Part shown: piece by piece, positions 54,462 to 64,000 of the stretch
Layout: every line of letters starts with the position of its first letter
Numbering within the stretch: the stretch's first letter is position 1
DNA from: Isoetes taiwanensis
Taxonomy: Eukaryota > Streptophyta > Lycopodiopsida > Isoetales > Isoetaceae
Length of the DNA: 64,000 nt
Direction of reading: 5' to 3'
Assembly (NCBI GenBank): GCA_021234155.1
Contig: JAJEKV010000012.1
Span: forward strand, 3,523,942-3,587,941
Translations under genes and position numbers: made by a program
Notes under the pieces: model-generated
What the model was told of the DNA's origin: nothing
Database searches by the model: none
What the model saw: the letters and a program-made list of their open reading frames with translations, nothing else

Positions 54462-55046
54462 TAGTCCCTGCGCTCCCGCAGGATTATTTTATGCATAATG
54501 ACGGACCAGGTCAAGGCCAAGGATCCACAACCAAAAGGTCCGCCGTGCCCCAAAGCCAGAAGACCGCTGCACTCCACGCAGACAAAGACCACGCTCAAGG
54601 CCAACAAGAGGCGCGCCAGACAAGTGAGCGCCCAGAATCGCCTCGTTGAAGGCCGGGCCAAGATTTCGTAATTTTCAAGAGGCACCACGACCTCAAGAAT
54701 CAAAGCCCTTCCTATGTGAGTCGGCAATCCAAATCGGCCAGAGGTTCCATATTGGGGCCAAAGGCCATTGTACTATATATATGAGTAGAGCTTGCACATG
54801 AGTTTTAGGGATGAGTTTTGAGTCTTGTCTCACTGGCCTCGGGTTATAGAGCTCATGTATCATCATTGATATCAAGGAGGCTTATCATTGTTGTCTCATT
54901 GTTCTTTTGCTTTTCTTTTCCTTCCTTGTTTTCTTGCAAATCCTCATGCGATGAGCAGTCCTTGATTCTCCTGTTAGGATCCACGGGTCCTCAAGCAGAG
55001 GGGTCATTTTTGGCTGTGAGTTCCCAACCTCCGTAATTCCCAAACA
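54462..55046 (+). repeat. 3' LTR, 585 bp
   Basis: It begins GTTAGTCCCTGCG-like sequence (the expected leading T is G) and ends CCCAAACA. It aligns end to end with 43970-44564. Its TATA box is at 54774-54782 within the 34 bp identical block 54758-54791. The 205-codon plus-strand frame starting at 54032 runs into this LTR, so its tail is not coding. Confidence 0.93.
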
Positions 55047-55051
55047 CTCCA
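55047..55051. other. Right target-site duplication (CTCCA)
   Basis: CTCCA after the 3' LTR corresponds to TTCCA before the 5' LTR with one mismatch. Confidence 0.65.
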
Positions 55052-55496
55052 ACACATAACTACCAACACATAACTATCATAATATTAATTAATACAAACT
55101 ATTGCATTCACGCTTTAAAATAAATTCCTTAAAACCTCTTTTGGTTTAAAAGGTCTACACGGGGGGTTACTCCAAGTAACGAGTCGCTTGATGTAAGTAT
55201 ATTGGCCTTTATTCCAAGATCCGGACTGCATATATGCATTCTCATTTGTGGGGTATGTATGTACAAGTTTTTGTACACCGTGATACTAAGGCTTGCAAAA
55301 TACTATAAGGTTTGAGAGGATGTACTAATGGTGCTAATTTTGTACATGTATTGTAAATATAGTTTTGGGGCTCTCACGTTCCCACGTAACCCCCGCGGTG
55401 AATATGCACCCAAACCAAAGGGGGTTTAAGGGGATTTTAATTTAAATGTGTTAAAATGCAATGGTTTGTATTAATACGTTACGGTAGTTGTGTGTT
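55051..55496. mobile_element. Foldback / MITE-like element with ~135 bp arms
   Basis: The left arm (55051-about 55190) reads AACACATAACTACC, TTAATACAAACTATTGCATT, CCTTAAAACCTCTTTTGGTT and GGGGGGTTAC. The reverse complement of the right arm (about 55365-55496) reads AACACACAACTACC, TTAATACAAACCATTGCATT, CCTTAAACCCCCTTTGGTTT and GGGGGTTACG in the same order. The non-coding centre (55191-55364) contains a GTACAAGTTTTTGTAC palindrome. The left tip coincides with the 3' end of the LTR element. No target duplication is obvious. It could be a MITE, or one arm end could have been displaced when the LTR element inserted. Confidence 0.88.
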
Positions 55497-58400
55497 GATT
55501 GTTATATCAAAATCTTTTTTACAAAATACTCTGGTTGTACTAATCTAGCAAATACTTCATACTTCAAGAACTAAACCTAGTTAGAAATTGAGAATTTGTT
55601 CCGTTCCGGTTTAAACCGTGCCCACGCCTTCATCTCCGCACACACATATGGTGAGGTATTACCCCTCAGCATTGAGGTTGTTCCGCCTCGGTGCAATATC
55701 CGTGCTCATATCTAAAATCGCCATACTACTCAAGTCAAGCTTTTAGTTAATGCTCAATAAATGGTGTGCAAGGTAGGAGTTGAACTATCAAACTAAACCT
55801 GTTTTACATCATGAGATAGGATGATCTGATAATGGTGCCACAAACAAGGAGGCAATAAGAATCAAAACCCCAAAGTATATGTTCCGTGATGTGAGTTAGT
55901 ACACCTAGTTTATGAATATTCCGTAGCAAGAAGTCACCATAAAGAGGTGATAAAACAAACACCTGACAAACAATCTCAAAGTGTTGTTAGATTGCGCACA
56001 CACTGTTTTCATTCAAGCGCCTGAAAATTCTAGCAGCATCGTGATATGTAATATAGTTAGTCATGAATGAAACTGCTTAAAACAAGAGTTTAAAGTAGCA
56101 AGTGCCTGCTTTTTAAATGACAAAGGTCAATCTCAAGTGGAATGAGCCAAACATGAGATCGCGGTAATCGCGGATTCCTACAAGGATATACCAAATCCTA
56201 ACTTATTCAGATCCGCATCTTGTTTAAAAATGTTTTTCGCTTTTTAAATTTTGATACAAATCAAAGTTCCAAAGATATAGACAGATATCTAAATGGTCCA
56301 GCCAAGATTTAGATAAAAGCCGTGGTAGAGAAGCTCCCACTGTAATTTAGAGTACTCACTATAATAAAAACAGACTACAACATTAGGCAAAGGTAAAGAG
56401 ATTAAAGTTAACAAAGATAATAGAGTATAAAGTTTCGAGGTGCGTGATTATCTCTGTTTCCTCATATTTCAGCTATTAGGCCCCTACCTATTTTAAAGCC
56501 CCAAAACAAAGTGTGGGTTTGTTGTGTTACCAAGTACCAAAACTACCATAATGCTAGCTCACAAGAGGGTAATCATGAAGCGTTTAGTGCAGTTTAAACA
56601 AACCATAGCTTTTATCCTTTCTTAGAGTTAGAGCAATATAACAAAGAAAAAGTATCATAATAGGTCTAATCCTCTTTATCAACCACAATATAGGCACTAA
56701 ATGGAAGTGGGACCAAAAACACAAAGTATATGTGGTTTAAGAAACCAACCTGAAGCATAATGGCATAAAAAAGCTACACATACATATATTCTCTTAAACC
56801 AAGGTGTTGTATAGTACAAATTCTATATAAGATGCCACAGATTTGCTAAAACCTCCAAATTGTGAGTAATAGTTATAATCCGTATCAAATTAAATATCAC
56901 ATGACTAATAGGCCATTAATCATGGTGTGTTTATGAGCAAAAGGACGTATGTAAAGGCATAACAAAGGATGTCTCAGACAAATCCCCGAGTTTTCTGCTA
57001 TCAAACTTCTACCTTTATACTACCGCGTAATAATTGATATTTTCTTAAAATACCAAAGGAGATGAAAATCTTTAGCTCAGTTAGGAAGAAATCGAATCAG
57101 GCTTTCTTCCAATATACCAAAAACATACTAGATTTATCAGGTCCAAAGCATTATAAGAAGCGGCCCAACTAAGAAACAAGCAAAATAGTGAAGAGTGACC
57201 TCATTTTGATCGCCATCCAAGTTAGTCGTGAAAGCATCGTAACATGCATTATGTCGACAAAGTCGGATTGTTGTAAACTGCTCACCGGCCCAAGTTAGAA
57301 CCATGCAGCAAAGATTTCGTGATCAAACACCTTCAACCATCATTCAATTAAATTGGGATTATGTTTATTCCAAAATCGCCATATAAGCATTTTATTGACC
57401 ATTATATTGAACAACTTACACTTTTGCACCGTGGTTCATTTTCGGGCTAGAAGATGCATTTATGTTGAATGCAAAGGCATTCAAATATTCATGCAAATGA
57501 CTCATATTATGACGTAATGTTGGCAATAGAAAACAAGAAATTACTTATTAATTCGCGACATTCACTTAATTTCCATTAAATCTAAATCTAAACATTGAAA
57601 TTGTAATGCTTTTTACTTAATAAAATAACAAAGAAGCAAGTTGCTGCTAAAACAGAGTTTTTCATGGTTCAAATCGCTGCGGGCGCTGATTGCTTGGCAT
57701 AAATAACGCGACATTGTAATAGAACATAAACTTAAAAACTAACTGATTCATCGCCGCCAGCGCCGCAGCGGTCTCCGATCCCGCCGCATCATGAACAAAC
57801 CATGCTCGATTCCATATAAGATGGATTACAACATCAAAGGATAGATAGAAGCGGACGGATTCATAGCAACGCATATCAAGCCGCTTCCGGTTCTATTTCT
57901 AGTTTCATAAGACCCGCAGAGGTCCGCATGGTTCATCGTGTGTAATAAAATGTGCCATAATAACAAGTGTATATGAGACCGGCCGTATGGTTTGCCAATT
58001 TCATGCATGCCTATTTATACACACCTAAATTCATATGCGATATTGGCATACAAATTATTGCAAGTATAGCAAACCATAATATAATATAAAACAATACGCA
58101 TACGTAACCAATAATGTTTATATAGAACACAATATAAATTCTAAACCTTTCGTGTAAAAGTATATTTCTTATATTCAAAACTTTTTGAAAAGTGTATTTC
58201 CCGTGATACATATATATAAAAAAGTTCTTCTTTCTAGAATCCATTTTCTCAAGGTCCCCTAAGCCACTTCCGCCCATCAAGTTAGCCATGGTATATATTG
58301 TTTGTATTCCTTCTCACCGCTTTTCCCGAAGCTATTTCATGCAAGACACTAACAAAACGAAGCTGCAGGAAGTCATCTTTTGTCAAATCTTGGAGGATGA

Positions 58401-58946
58401 TAGGGCGGGCGGATTCAATGCCTGTGGACTCCATTGAAGCAACACTTTAAAGCGCCATCATCCGCACAATGATCATGCCTTCCTTATCTCACCACCTAGA
58501 GTATCCATCATGTTGCGCTAGTTACCGGGCTGGAATATCTTTTTAATTGCCGGTTCTTTAGGTTTGTGAATGAAGCACACGGTTTTTGATCCCGTATGGA
58601 CGCTTCAGCCTCTATTTACTGCACTACTTTCAAACAATCCCCAGATACTTATGTCTCCATAGATGACTCAAACAGTAATAATCTGTAAACATAACAAGGC
58701 CTCGTCCAACATCTCCTTTATAAGGCTGGGTAAAACATATTTGGTAATGCGTCTCAAATGGTTGTTAAGATAACATGACTTTCTAACGCTGTTTTAGGTA
58801 ACGCTTGACATAGCACCATTCAAATCAAAGACCAAGACTTTTGGGGACCAAATCATTTCGTATAAGAACAATAACGACAGACAAAAAGAAATGGTGTTTA
58901 AACGCCGCCAAAGCGCCGTTTCATGAATGATGCATGTCAACATAAT
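55497..58946. other. AT-rich spacer, nothing firm
   Basis: Mostly AT-rich without tandem arrays. Minus-strand frames at 57874-57662 (AGSETAAALAAMNQLVF) and 58289-58220 (MANLMGGSGLGDLEKMDSRK) have short protein-like stretches that could be old exons; neither has a recognised motif. Position 58301 downwards to 58946 is likewise unassigned. Confidence 0.35.
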
Positions 58947-59019
58947 TTAAAAATATGATCTCCTTAGAAAGCCCAACGCTACCGGCGCATTTCTATATGC
59001 TTGCAAATTTTGTAAATGC

Positions 59020-59190
59020 ATGGATATCAAAAAAGGAATATTGTTACCATATCTTTCTTTCTTCTTCTTCATTCCCCGCTGTGACTTCTTCCGTTGCATC
59101 CTTATTCCGAAGTTGTCTCCTGCCCTGATAGAAGCACCAACCACACGCTTGAGATCCTGTATGGGAACTATGCTTGATAGTTCATTTACG
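59020..59190 (-). CDS. Hypothetical segment VNELSSIVPIQDLKRVVGAS...
   Basis: From a TAG near 59191 the minus strand is open for LGVNELSSIVPIQDLKRVVG, ASIRAGDNFGIRMQRKKSQR and GMKKKKERYGNN. It reads like the C-terminal part of a structured domain followed by a lysine-rich tail. It is the leftmost of the minus-strand segments. No family recognised. Confidence 0.35.
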
Positions 59191-59397
59191 CCTAACCCTC
59201 GCTAGTGTTTTTCGGGATGGAGTCCGCTTACATCCCTACATTATTGTTATTATCATCATCCCGCTATCTTCAACCTCGTTCTTAAATTTTTAGGGCCGGG
59301 CTGGATGTTCACAGCATGTCGATAGGGTATTTGGTAACTGGCCGACTGGCCATCCATGATGTCATGTACAACTAATAGCTTTCAATCCTTCCCATTC

Positions 59398-59815
59398 CTA
59401 CAAATCCTCTGTGTATTTCGGTCTTAGAGGTAGAAGCTTTGCTTTTGCACGCCGATTGGTCCCTGCTGCTTCCTCTAGTACTTCTTCTCGTGAAGAGGTC
59501 CAAGAAATTTTTGGCTCGATCATCCGAGACGACGCCCGACATTTCCTTGCTAACTTCAAAGCTTCTAACCATGTAACCTCCAACGGAAGTTCTAAAGAAG
59601 TTGTTCCCAACCTGACAAAATGCTTCAATGAGATACCTGAAAGGTCCATAGAGAACCCGCTCTGTTTAGCTTACCCTTATGATGTTGTGAGCCCATACTT
59701 ACGCCTACAAGAATTGCCGCCTCGCTTTCATCCTCTTCTTCCTCATCTCCTAACTCTTCCACGACCTTGACACCCTTCCCTTGTCTTCTTTGCTCCGCAT
59801 AGAAGACGCTTTCAG
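59398..59815 (-). CDS. Hypothetical segment with acidic stretch and splice donor
   Basis: The first part (59815-about 59633) reads SESVFYAEQRRQGKGVKVVE, LGDEEEEDESEAAILVGVSM and LNRAGSLWTFQ, and meets a good donor (TTTCAG|GTATCT). A second frame (59649-59398) reads LEALKLARKCRASSRMIEPK and TNRRAKAKLLPLRPKYTEDL to a stop. A one-frame change links them if no intron is assumed. An acidic Glu/Asp run of this sort is common in nuclear or nucleolar proteins. Family unknown. The opposite strand also has a 119-codon frame (59411-59770), so strand choice is inferred from composition. Confidence 0.33.
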
Positions 59816-61056
59816 ATGGCGCGCTCGATCTTAACCGAGCACCGCCATGCTAGTTTTGTTCCATCCGCTTTCCTTGAGCTCATATTCTTATCATCCATCA
59901 TATACCATAATTATAACCTTTACATGAAAATTTTACTTTCAGTGGTCAAGTTCATTGTCCCCTGCTTTTCATCTTATGAGGATCAGCCTGGCCGTATGAC
60001 TTTCTACGTGATTCTGTCATTTGCAAAAGAAGTGAACATATGCATAGGACATGCCTGAGGACATATAGTGACAATTGTGTAGTTCATCTCCGTGGTGAAA
60101 CCATTGCATATGCTGAAGAACGATATAGCTCACTGCCGCACTATCCGTGCCTCGCTATCAAGGATCTAAGAGTGTGATATCATACCAGCACCCACTCGCA
60201 AGGCACACTTGAAACCGCTTGACACTTTTGATAAAGAAAGTGGACTCGCTCCCGAGTCCGGCTTCACCATCGCCACTTTTCGCTTCAAGTCGGATGCAAC
60301 TCTTTAGTGTGAAGCTCCATCGATCTTTTGCAACGTGCTTCTTCAACTTCGCCGCTTGACAAAGTCCTGACCAAAATACATACTTTAAGGTCGCTGCTAG
60401 AGAGACGCGGCGTTTTTGCATGAGTCCTAACTACAAATCTACCACTCTCATGTAAGCCTTTGTAATTCCTCACCAACTCCGCTTCTGGTTAATTCTAATA
60501 TTTTCAGCCTCGCCGCAGTATCTTCAAATGATTCCAGCCTTTGGTCAGCCGTAGGTTTTCTTTTAAAGAATTTTCTCGATTAACTGCCCGTAATCGACAA
60601 AGTACTTCTTGATCGCCCAATCCTGAGCCTTCCTCATCTCTCAAGTATATGTATATTAAAAATTGATGTCATCAGGAGGGGAAATCTTCCTTGTGAATCG
60701 CAACTTCTTTCTCGAATGTGAGGCATCCCGTAGAATTCATTCCATTTCTCCCATACCGGATCTGAAGCAAATACTATCTTTGCGTGCATCTCAAGTACGC
60801 TTGGTTCTCAGAAGCATCACCCTTTTCATCCCTTTTTCTTTTTGACCGTGTTTTGGTTTTGTCTCAGATATCGCTCTACTGCGGCCCTTCTCCAAGAATT
60901 TGAATTCGGGCCGCTTTTAGATCGCCTGCCTGCTGGCATTGGCTTCCCATATTCAATCCATCGTTCCGAAAGCATGCCAGCGCCCTTATATAGGACCGCA
61001 AGTAGTGACCTTTGTGCCATTTTATAATCGCGGAATGAAATAAATCCTTCTAGTTT

Positions 61057-61360
61057 AAAATCGCTACCGGGCGATTTCATATCAGAAAGCAGCCAGCGCG
61101 ATTTGCCTATCAGAAGAGAAACGCTGCCACAATTTAAAATTGCCTTAGCCCAAACGGCCAAGCATAGGATCTGACAGCTTTTTCTCCGAGGGTAGACAAA
61201 TTCGCTGGGCGTAACATTCTATTATGAAATCGCTGTAGGCGCGATTACTTTTGTTTGACGGTAACGGTTTATCAATCCAAGAGGGCGCTTTTTTATACAA
61301 GAGGGCACCGCGCCGGGCGCTGATGAAGCTATTATGAAATCGCTACCGGGCGCGATTTGC
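61057..61360. repeat. Three copies of an AAATCGC...GCGATTT palindromic repeat
   Basis: AAAATCGCTACCGGGCGATT occurs at 61057-61077, GAAATCGCTGTAGGCGCGAT at 61226-61246 and GAAATCGCTACCGGGCGCGA at 61336-61354. The last two are each preceded by the same ATTAT and lie 110 bp apart. Each copy is a near-perfect inverted repeat of AAATCGC around a 6-8 nt centre. It interrupts the minus-strand coding-like series, so it may be an insertion or intron. Confidence 0.85.
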
Positions 61361-61628
61361 AAATACTAAACTTAAACTCTAAAGGAGGAAAAATTACTTT
61401 TGTATAAGAATGTTTTTCCCATGTCATTCAGAGTGCGCTTTATTTCGCTAGCTCTACAGTGTGGTTGAGCCGCTCAGAACCGGGCAAATTTATAGAATAC
61501 AACTTATAGAATAACTTCCATACCCAAGATGCCGCGGCCTTCACCTAACCTTCGCCCTATTGAATGCCGCCATCTATTATCAAGTGAAATGTATGTCGTG
61601 ATTCTCATGAAGTCCTCCAAGCAAATTT

Positions 61629-61980
61629 TGCTCCACATGATTACCTTCCTCGCTCGTATCGTGACAAGACTACATCCGGCAGTATTGGCACTTGCCCCGA
61701 TTTTCGATCATGCCGCCTACTATCTCCAAGGAGTGCCGCTATTATACCTTCCGCTGATGTAAATGGCTTTAGTGTGGACCCGGTGCCTATCCACGGATCG
61801 GATGGGTGAAGCTTTTCCGTGCCTGCAAATGGATACTTGTCGCGATATTTTTTGAGCTTGCTCATCGCTTCTAACTCGCTCGCCTTGCCATCGCTACTTG
61901 TAAGGCTCGCTTCACAGGGTTTTCCCTCGCCTTTAGGAAATCCAGCTTCTTCTCTTTTTATCCTTCATCACTGTAAGTAG
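61629..61980 (-). CDS. Hypothetical segment KYRDKYPFAGTEKLHPSDPW...
   Basis: An open minus-strand frame of about 115 codons without stops, starting upstream of the first Met (EAGFPKGEGKPCEASLTSSD) and containing KYRDKYPFAGTEKLHPSDPW, IGTGSTLKPFTSAEGIIAAL and VPILPDVVLSRYERGR, ends at a TAA near 61629. It has no low complexity and looks like a genuine folded-domain sequence. It is the best single coding candidate in the right third of the window. I do not recognise the family. Confidence 0.42.
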
Positions 61981-62222
61981 ACACCGCCGAGGCCTGCATA
62001 ATGGCTCGCTGAATGTACCGTGAAGCCCCTCGCATATTTCCCAGAGGGAGCCAATGGTCGCCAATCCGGCCCTGCCCAAATTTGAAGAGTGTTATCGCCA
62101 TGTCGCCCTGATCTTACTGCAGCCTTTAAAGAACTAGCACCGCGATCGACTGGGATCTTCTTTAGGCTCTTCTTCTTATGCTTTGGGCCCACTTCAATCC
62201 AGCGCGCAAGCACAATCGGTAA
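61968..62222 (-). CDS. Hypothetical segment, basic then Gly-rich
   Basis: The translation runs LARWIEVGPKHKKKSLKKIP, DRGASSLKAAVRSGRHGDN, QIWAGPDWRPLAPSGKYARG and SASHYAGLGGVYLQ, ending at a stop at its left edge. The mixture of a lysine patch and structured-looking remainder is typical of a nucleic-acid-binding protein, but no family is recognised. The preceding segment (62428-62162) is in a different frame. Confidence 0.35.
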   Translation of the reverse strand, partial: LPIVLARWIEVGPKHKKKSLKKIPVDRGASSLKAAVRSGRHGDNTLQIWAGPDWRPLAPSGKYARGFTVHSASHYAGLGGVYLQ

Positions 62223-62628
62223 AGAATCGTCTCTGCATTTCCGTGATGTACAAGAATTCTCGCTTCTTCATTTGATCGGCCTCTTGCCTCTTGACATGAA
62301 GACGAGGTCATTTTCCCACCGCTTGGAATATCTCCACATACCATTCTCAATTCCCTATAAGATCTTCTTTCTAGACATGGAGGTTCCACCTGTGCCTTTA
62401 TTATTCCGTATGTATCTTCTAACGCCAATACATGCTTGTGTCAGGAATAAAGGACATCTTCATCCGCCCTTGCTTTTTCTCGGGTCAGTAGAGGTCTCAC
62501 TTGCTTGTTTCTCCTTTGATTGGCTTTGTGATCCTCGTGAAATTACAAAGACATGGGTTAATTTTTTCATGCTAAAATATATGCTAAGTCAAAACATATG
62601 CACAAAATGCCAGCCATGACTTGAAAAG

Positions 62629-63060
62629 AATAAAGAGCAAGTTCATTTACTTAATTGAGCTAACAAAAACGCGCTTACATTTTGAAAAGAATACGAAAGC
62701 AGTGTTCATTTTCTAATAAAAATACCCGTGACATAACTAACTATAAAAAATAAAACTTAAATTGCCCAATCTACATCTCAAGATATATAGAAAACTAATG
62801 CAATGCCTTATTCAACTCAAGGGCTTTGACATTGTAAATAACTATAAACACCCACAACTTTACGAGTTGAATCTTCATCAGAGGACACAAATAAACTATA
62901 AAAAACATAACTACCTACTTAATATCATAGCCACACATTAAGCATACATTTTTGGGACACATGCTACTTATCTGAGAATTACTCTATTATTACGTAAAAA
63001 AACATCCTAAAACCTAAATAAAAAGGGACAGTAAATCAATTACGTTAACAAGAACAGATC
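62629..63060. other. AT-rich spacer
   Basis: Strongly A-rich with recurrent AACTATAAAAA words (about 62741, 62831 and 62890). No ORF. Confidence 0.5.
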
Positions 63061-63284
63061 AACTACCCGGGAGTAGCTGTTGATTTGTGGCTGCTTTGTT
63101 CAAGAGCTCCCCTGCAGTTTGGATTTGTGTTTTGGCTGTCGCCAATTCTACCAAATGCCGACCCTTCGACGCCATAGAACCGCAAGTGCGGATAATATGG
63201 TATTCGGGTTTTGGCTTAAACTTATATATGCTCATAATCTAGGTCGCCGATTTACAACCGTGAAATTCAAATTCGCTGCCCTTT

Positions 63285-63608
63285 TAAATTTATATACCGC
63301 CTTAATTAACCTACCGGCCCCGGGCCATTTGCATAAATTTAAATTTGCTTTTTCTTTTAGTGCAATTTCAAGATAACAACATCATACTCGCGAACGATAT
63401 GTGGCAATCTTACTACCACCTAATCGCCACCTACTATCGAGCCTAAGATCATTCCTTTACTATCGCATTTCTAAGAACAATCGACCATCAGAGCTTCAAG
63501 ATCCGCTCGGACGATCAAGATCGCTCAATCCCATTCGATCGATCGAGCCGCCAATCCATTCCGATCGAGCCTTCAATTTCCATTCGACAATCAATAACTA
63601 TGGTGAGT
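63285..63608 (+). promoter_or_regulatory. Candidate promoter, leader and start codon/intron junction
   Basis: A TATATACC box (about 63291) is followed by a leader that becomes C/T- and CGATC-rich (for example CGATCGATCGAGCCGCC at about 63537). It ends TCAATAACTATG|GTGAGT, with ATG at 63600-63602 and a perfect donor immediately after. Genes whose first coding exon is just the ATG, followed by intron 1, are known in plants, notably for housekeeping proteins. No downstream exon is identifiable in the remaining 390 bp, so the product is unknown. Alternatively the whole is chance in a CGATC-rich tract. Confidence 0.3.
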
Positions 63609-64000
63609 GTGATTCCATTCCAAATGCATTCTCTTGTTCTCTATTTTTCGCCCTCTATTTTTACAATGCATTCTCGTTCTTTTATCGCTCGAGAAGAATG
63701 CTATCTTTTTAAATAAAGAAACTTGAAGCTACTGAGTAGGATTGTGTAAAATCAAGATCCAATCCAAGTTCTATGTGTCATGGTGTTCCTCTGGAAACAG
63801 CTTTCAGAAGATTTCTATTGGTAAACCTAATTATGAAGATGAGGCTCTTCCAAGAAGAGACATCCTGGCTATATACAGAAAAGCGGCACATTTGTAGCAT
63901 GGCCAAAAGAACGTCCGGAAAAGGTGTATGTATATTTGGATATTCAAAAAAAAAAAAATGAATATATCATAGCAATACGTAACTGAAACGAAGTACACAA
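63609..64000. other. Possible first intron to the window edge
   Basis: T-rich sequence after the GTGAGT donor, with short unsupported frames (63773-63961) and a 12 nt A run at 63947-63958. If the start site above is real this is intron 1. Confidence 0.25.

Larger units (their letters stand above)
43970..55046 (+). mobile_element. Old, nearly full-length 11.1 kb Ty3/gypsy LTR retrotransposon
   Basis: Two LTRs of 595 and 585 bp bracket an internal region. It contains, on the plus strand, a gag-side region, protease, reverse transcriptase, RNase H and integrase in Ty3/gypsy order, then about 4 kb of extra sequence, a polypurine tract and the 3' LTR. There is no chromodomain. The protease word GSAVNLFNTDKLR, the RT palm word FMDGFFRYN and the length of the tail between integrase and LTR point to the Tat/Athila side of Ty3/gypsy. 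The LTRs differ by many substitutions and indels, and every domain is frame-broken, so the copy is old and inactive. No canonical primer-binding site (TGG...) follows the 5' LTR. Confidence 0.93.
58947..62428 (-). pseudogene. Series of minus-strand coding-like segments, unidentified
   Basis: Reading right to left, at least seven segments look like former protein: 62428-62162, 62222-61968, 61980-61629, 60990-60826, 60421-60158, 59815-59630/59649-59398 and 59190-59020. They share a charged, Lys/Arg/Gly-rich style and frequent GCG (Ala) codons, which appears on the plus strand as recurrent CGC. Stops and frame changes separate them. One 5' splice site (TTTCAG|GTATCT near 59632) suggests introns in part. 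Order and strand are consistent with one decayed gene or element of roughly 3.5 kb. No polymerase, protease, integrase or capsid motif is recognisable. A 176-codon plus-strand frame (62089-62619) overlaps the first segments and is probably antisense. Confidence 0.4.

Noticed and set aside
54032-54649. 205-codon plus-strand ORF
   Set aside because: It runs through the polypurine tract and into the 3' LTR. The tail is LTR sequence and the start has no supporting motif.
62089-62619. 176-codon plus-strand ORF
   Set aside because: Its composition (Leu/Phe/Pro/Ser) matches an antisense reading of the G-rich minus-strand segments. No motif or start context supports it.
1-64000. CRISPR array, prophage or bacterial operon
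   Set aside because: No regularly spaced identical repeats with unique spacers and no clustered prokaryotic-style genes exist. Introns, LTR elements and PPR sequence mark plant nuclear DNA.

Overview
The window looks like nuclear DNA of a seedless vascular plant, most likely a fern. The strongest clue is a decayed DYW-type pentatricopeptide-repeat (PPR) gene at about 15.2-17.8 kb. Its wording (long PLS-style repeats, GSTLVDMYAKCGSLMEA, E domain, HAEK deaminase motif) matches the very large DYW families of ferns and lycophytes. There is no operon structure, and no rRNA, tRNA or CRISPR that I can support. No long intact gene is visible. Most of the sequence is transposon debris, tandem repeats, foldback elements and AT-rich spacer.

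Layout. 0-2 kb: AT-rich low complexity, then five copies of a GC-rich ~55 bp repeat and a ~106 bp tandem repeat. 2.6-4.9 kb: weak coding-like fragments, mostly on the minus strand. 5.5-5.75 kb: short tandem repeats and paired TGACGTCA-type boxes. 6206-6526: a well-delimited 321 bp MITE with TAA/CTAA target duplication. 7.2-8.1 kb: a decayed minus-strand gene with a ~22-residue internal repeat. 8.26 to about 13.1 kb: a 5'-truncated Ty3/gypsy chromovirus (reverse transcriptase, integrase, chromodomain, polypurine tract, probable 3' LTR). 15.2-17.8 kb: PPR-DYW pseudogene. 21.6-23.6 kb: a 2 kb strand-asymmetric pyrimidine-rich block. 26.3-27.1 kb: a tandem segmental duplication. 33.0-34.9 kb: a hairpin of TCCATATC-type repeats between two copies of another repeat.

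43,970-55,046 is an almost complete, old LTR retrotransposon of 11.1 kb. It has LTRs of 595 and 585 bp, a near-matching 5 bp target duplication, and plus-strand protease, reverse transcriptase, RNase H and integrase. About 4 kb of extra sequence lies between integrase and the 3' LTR. Domain wording and size suggest the Tat/Athila side of Ty3/gypsy. Its 3' end abuts a ~446 bp foldback element (55,051-55,496). 59.0-62.4 kb holds a series of minus-strand coding-like segments that I cannot identify. The right edge (63.4-63.6 kb) may carry the 5' end of a gene whose first coding exon is only the ATG.

No genes here obviously work together. The window is best read as a layered record of transposon insertion and decay around one dead organelle-RNA-editing gene. 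Function assignments rest on motifs read by eye; no searches were run.
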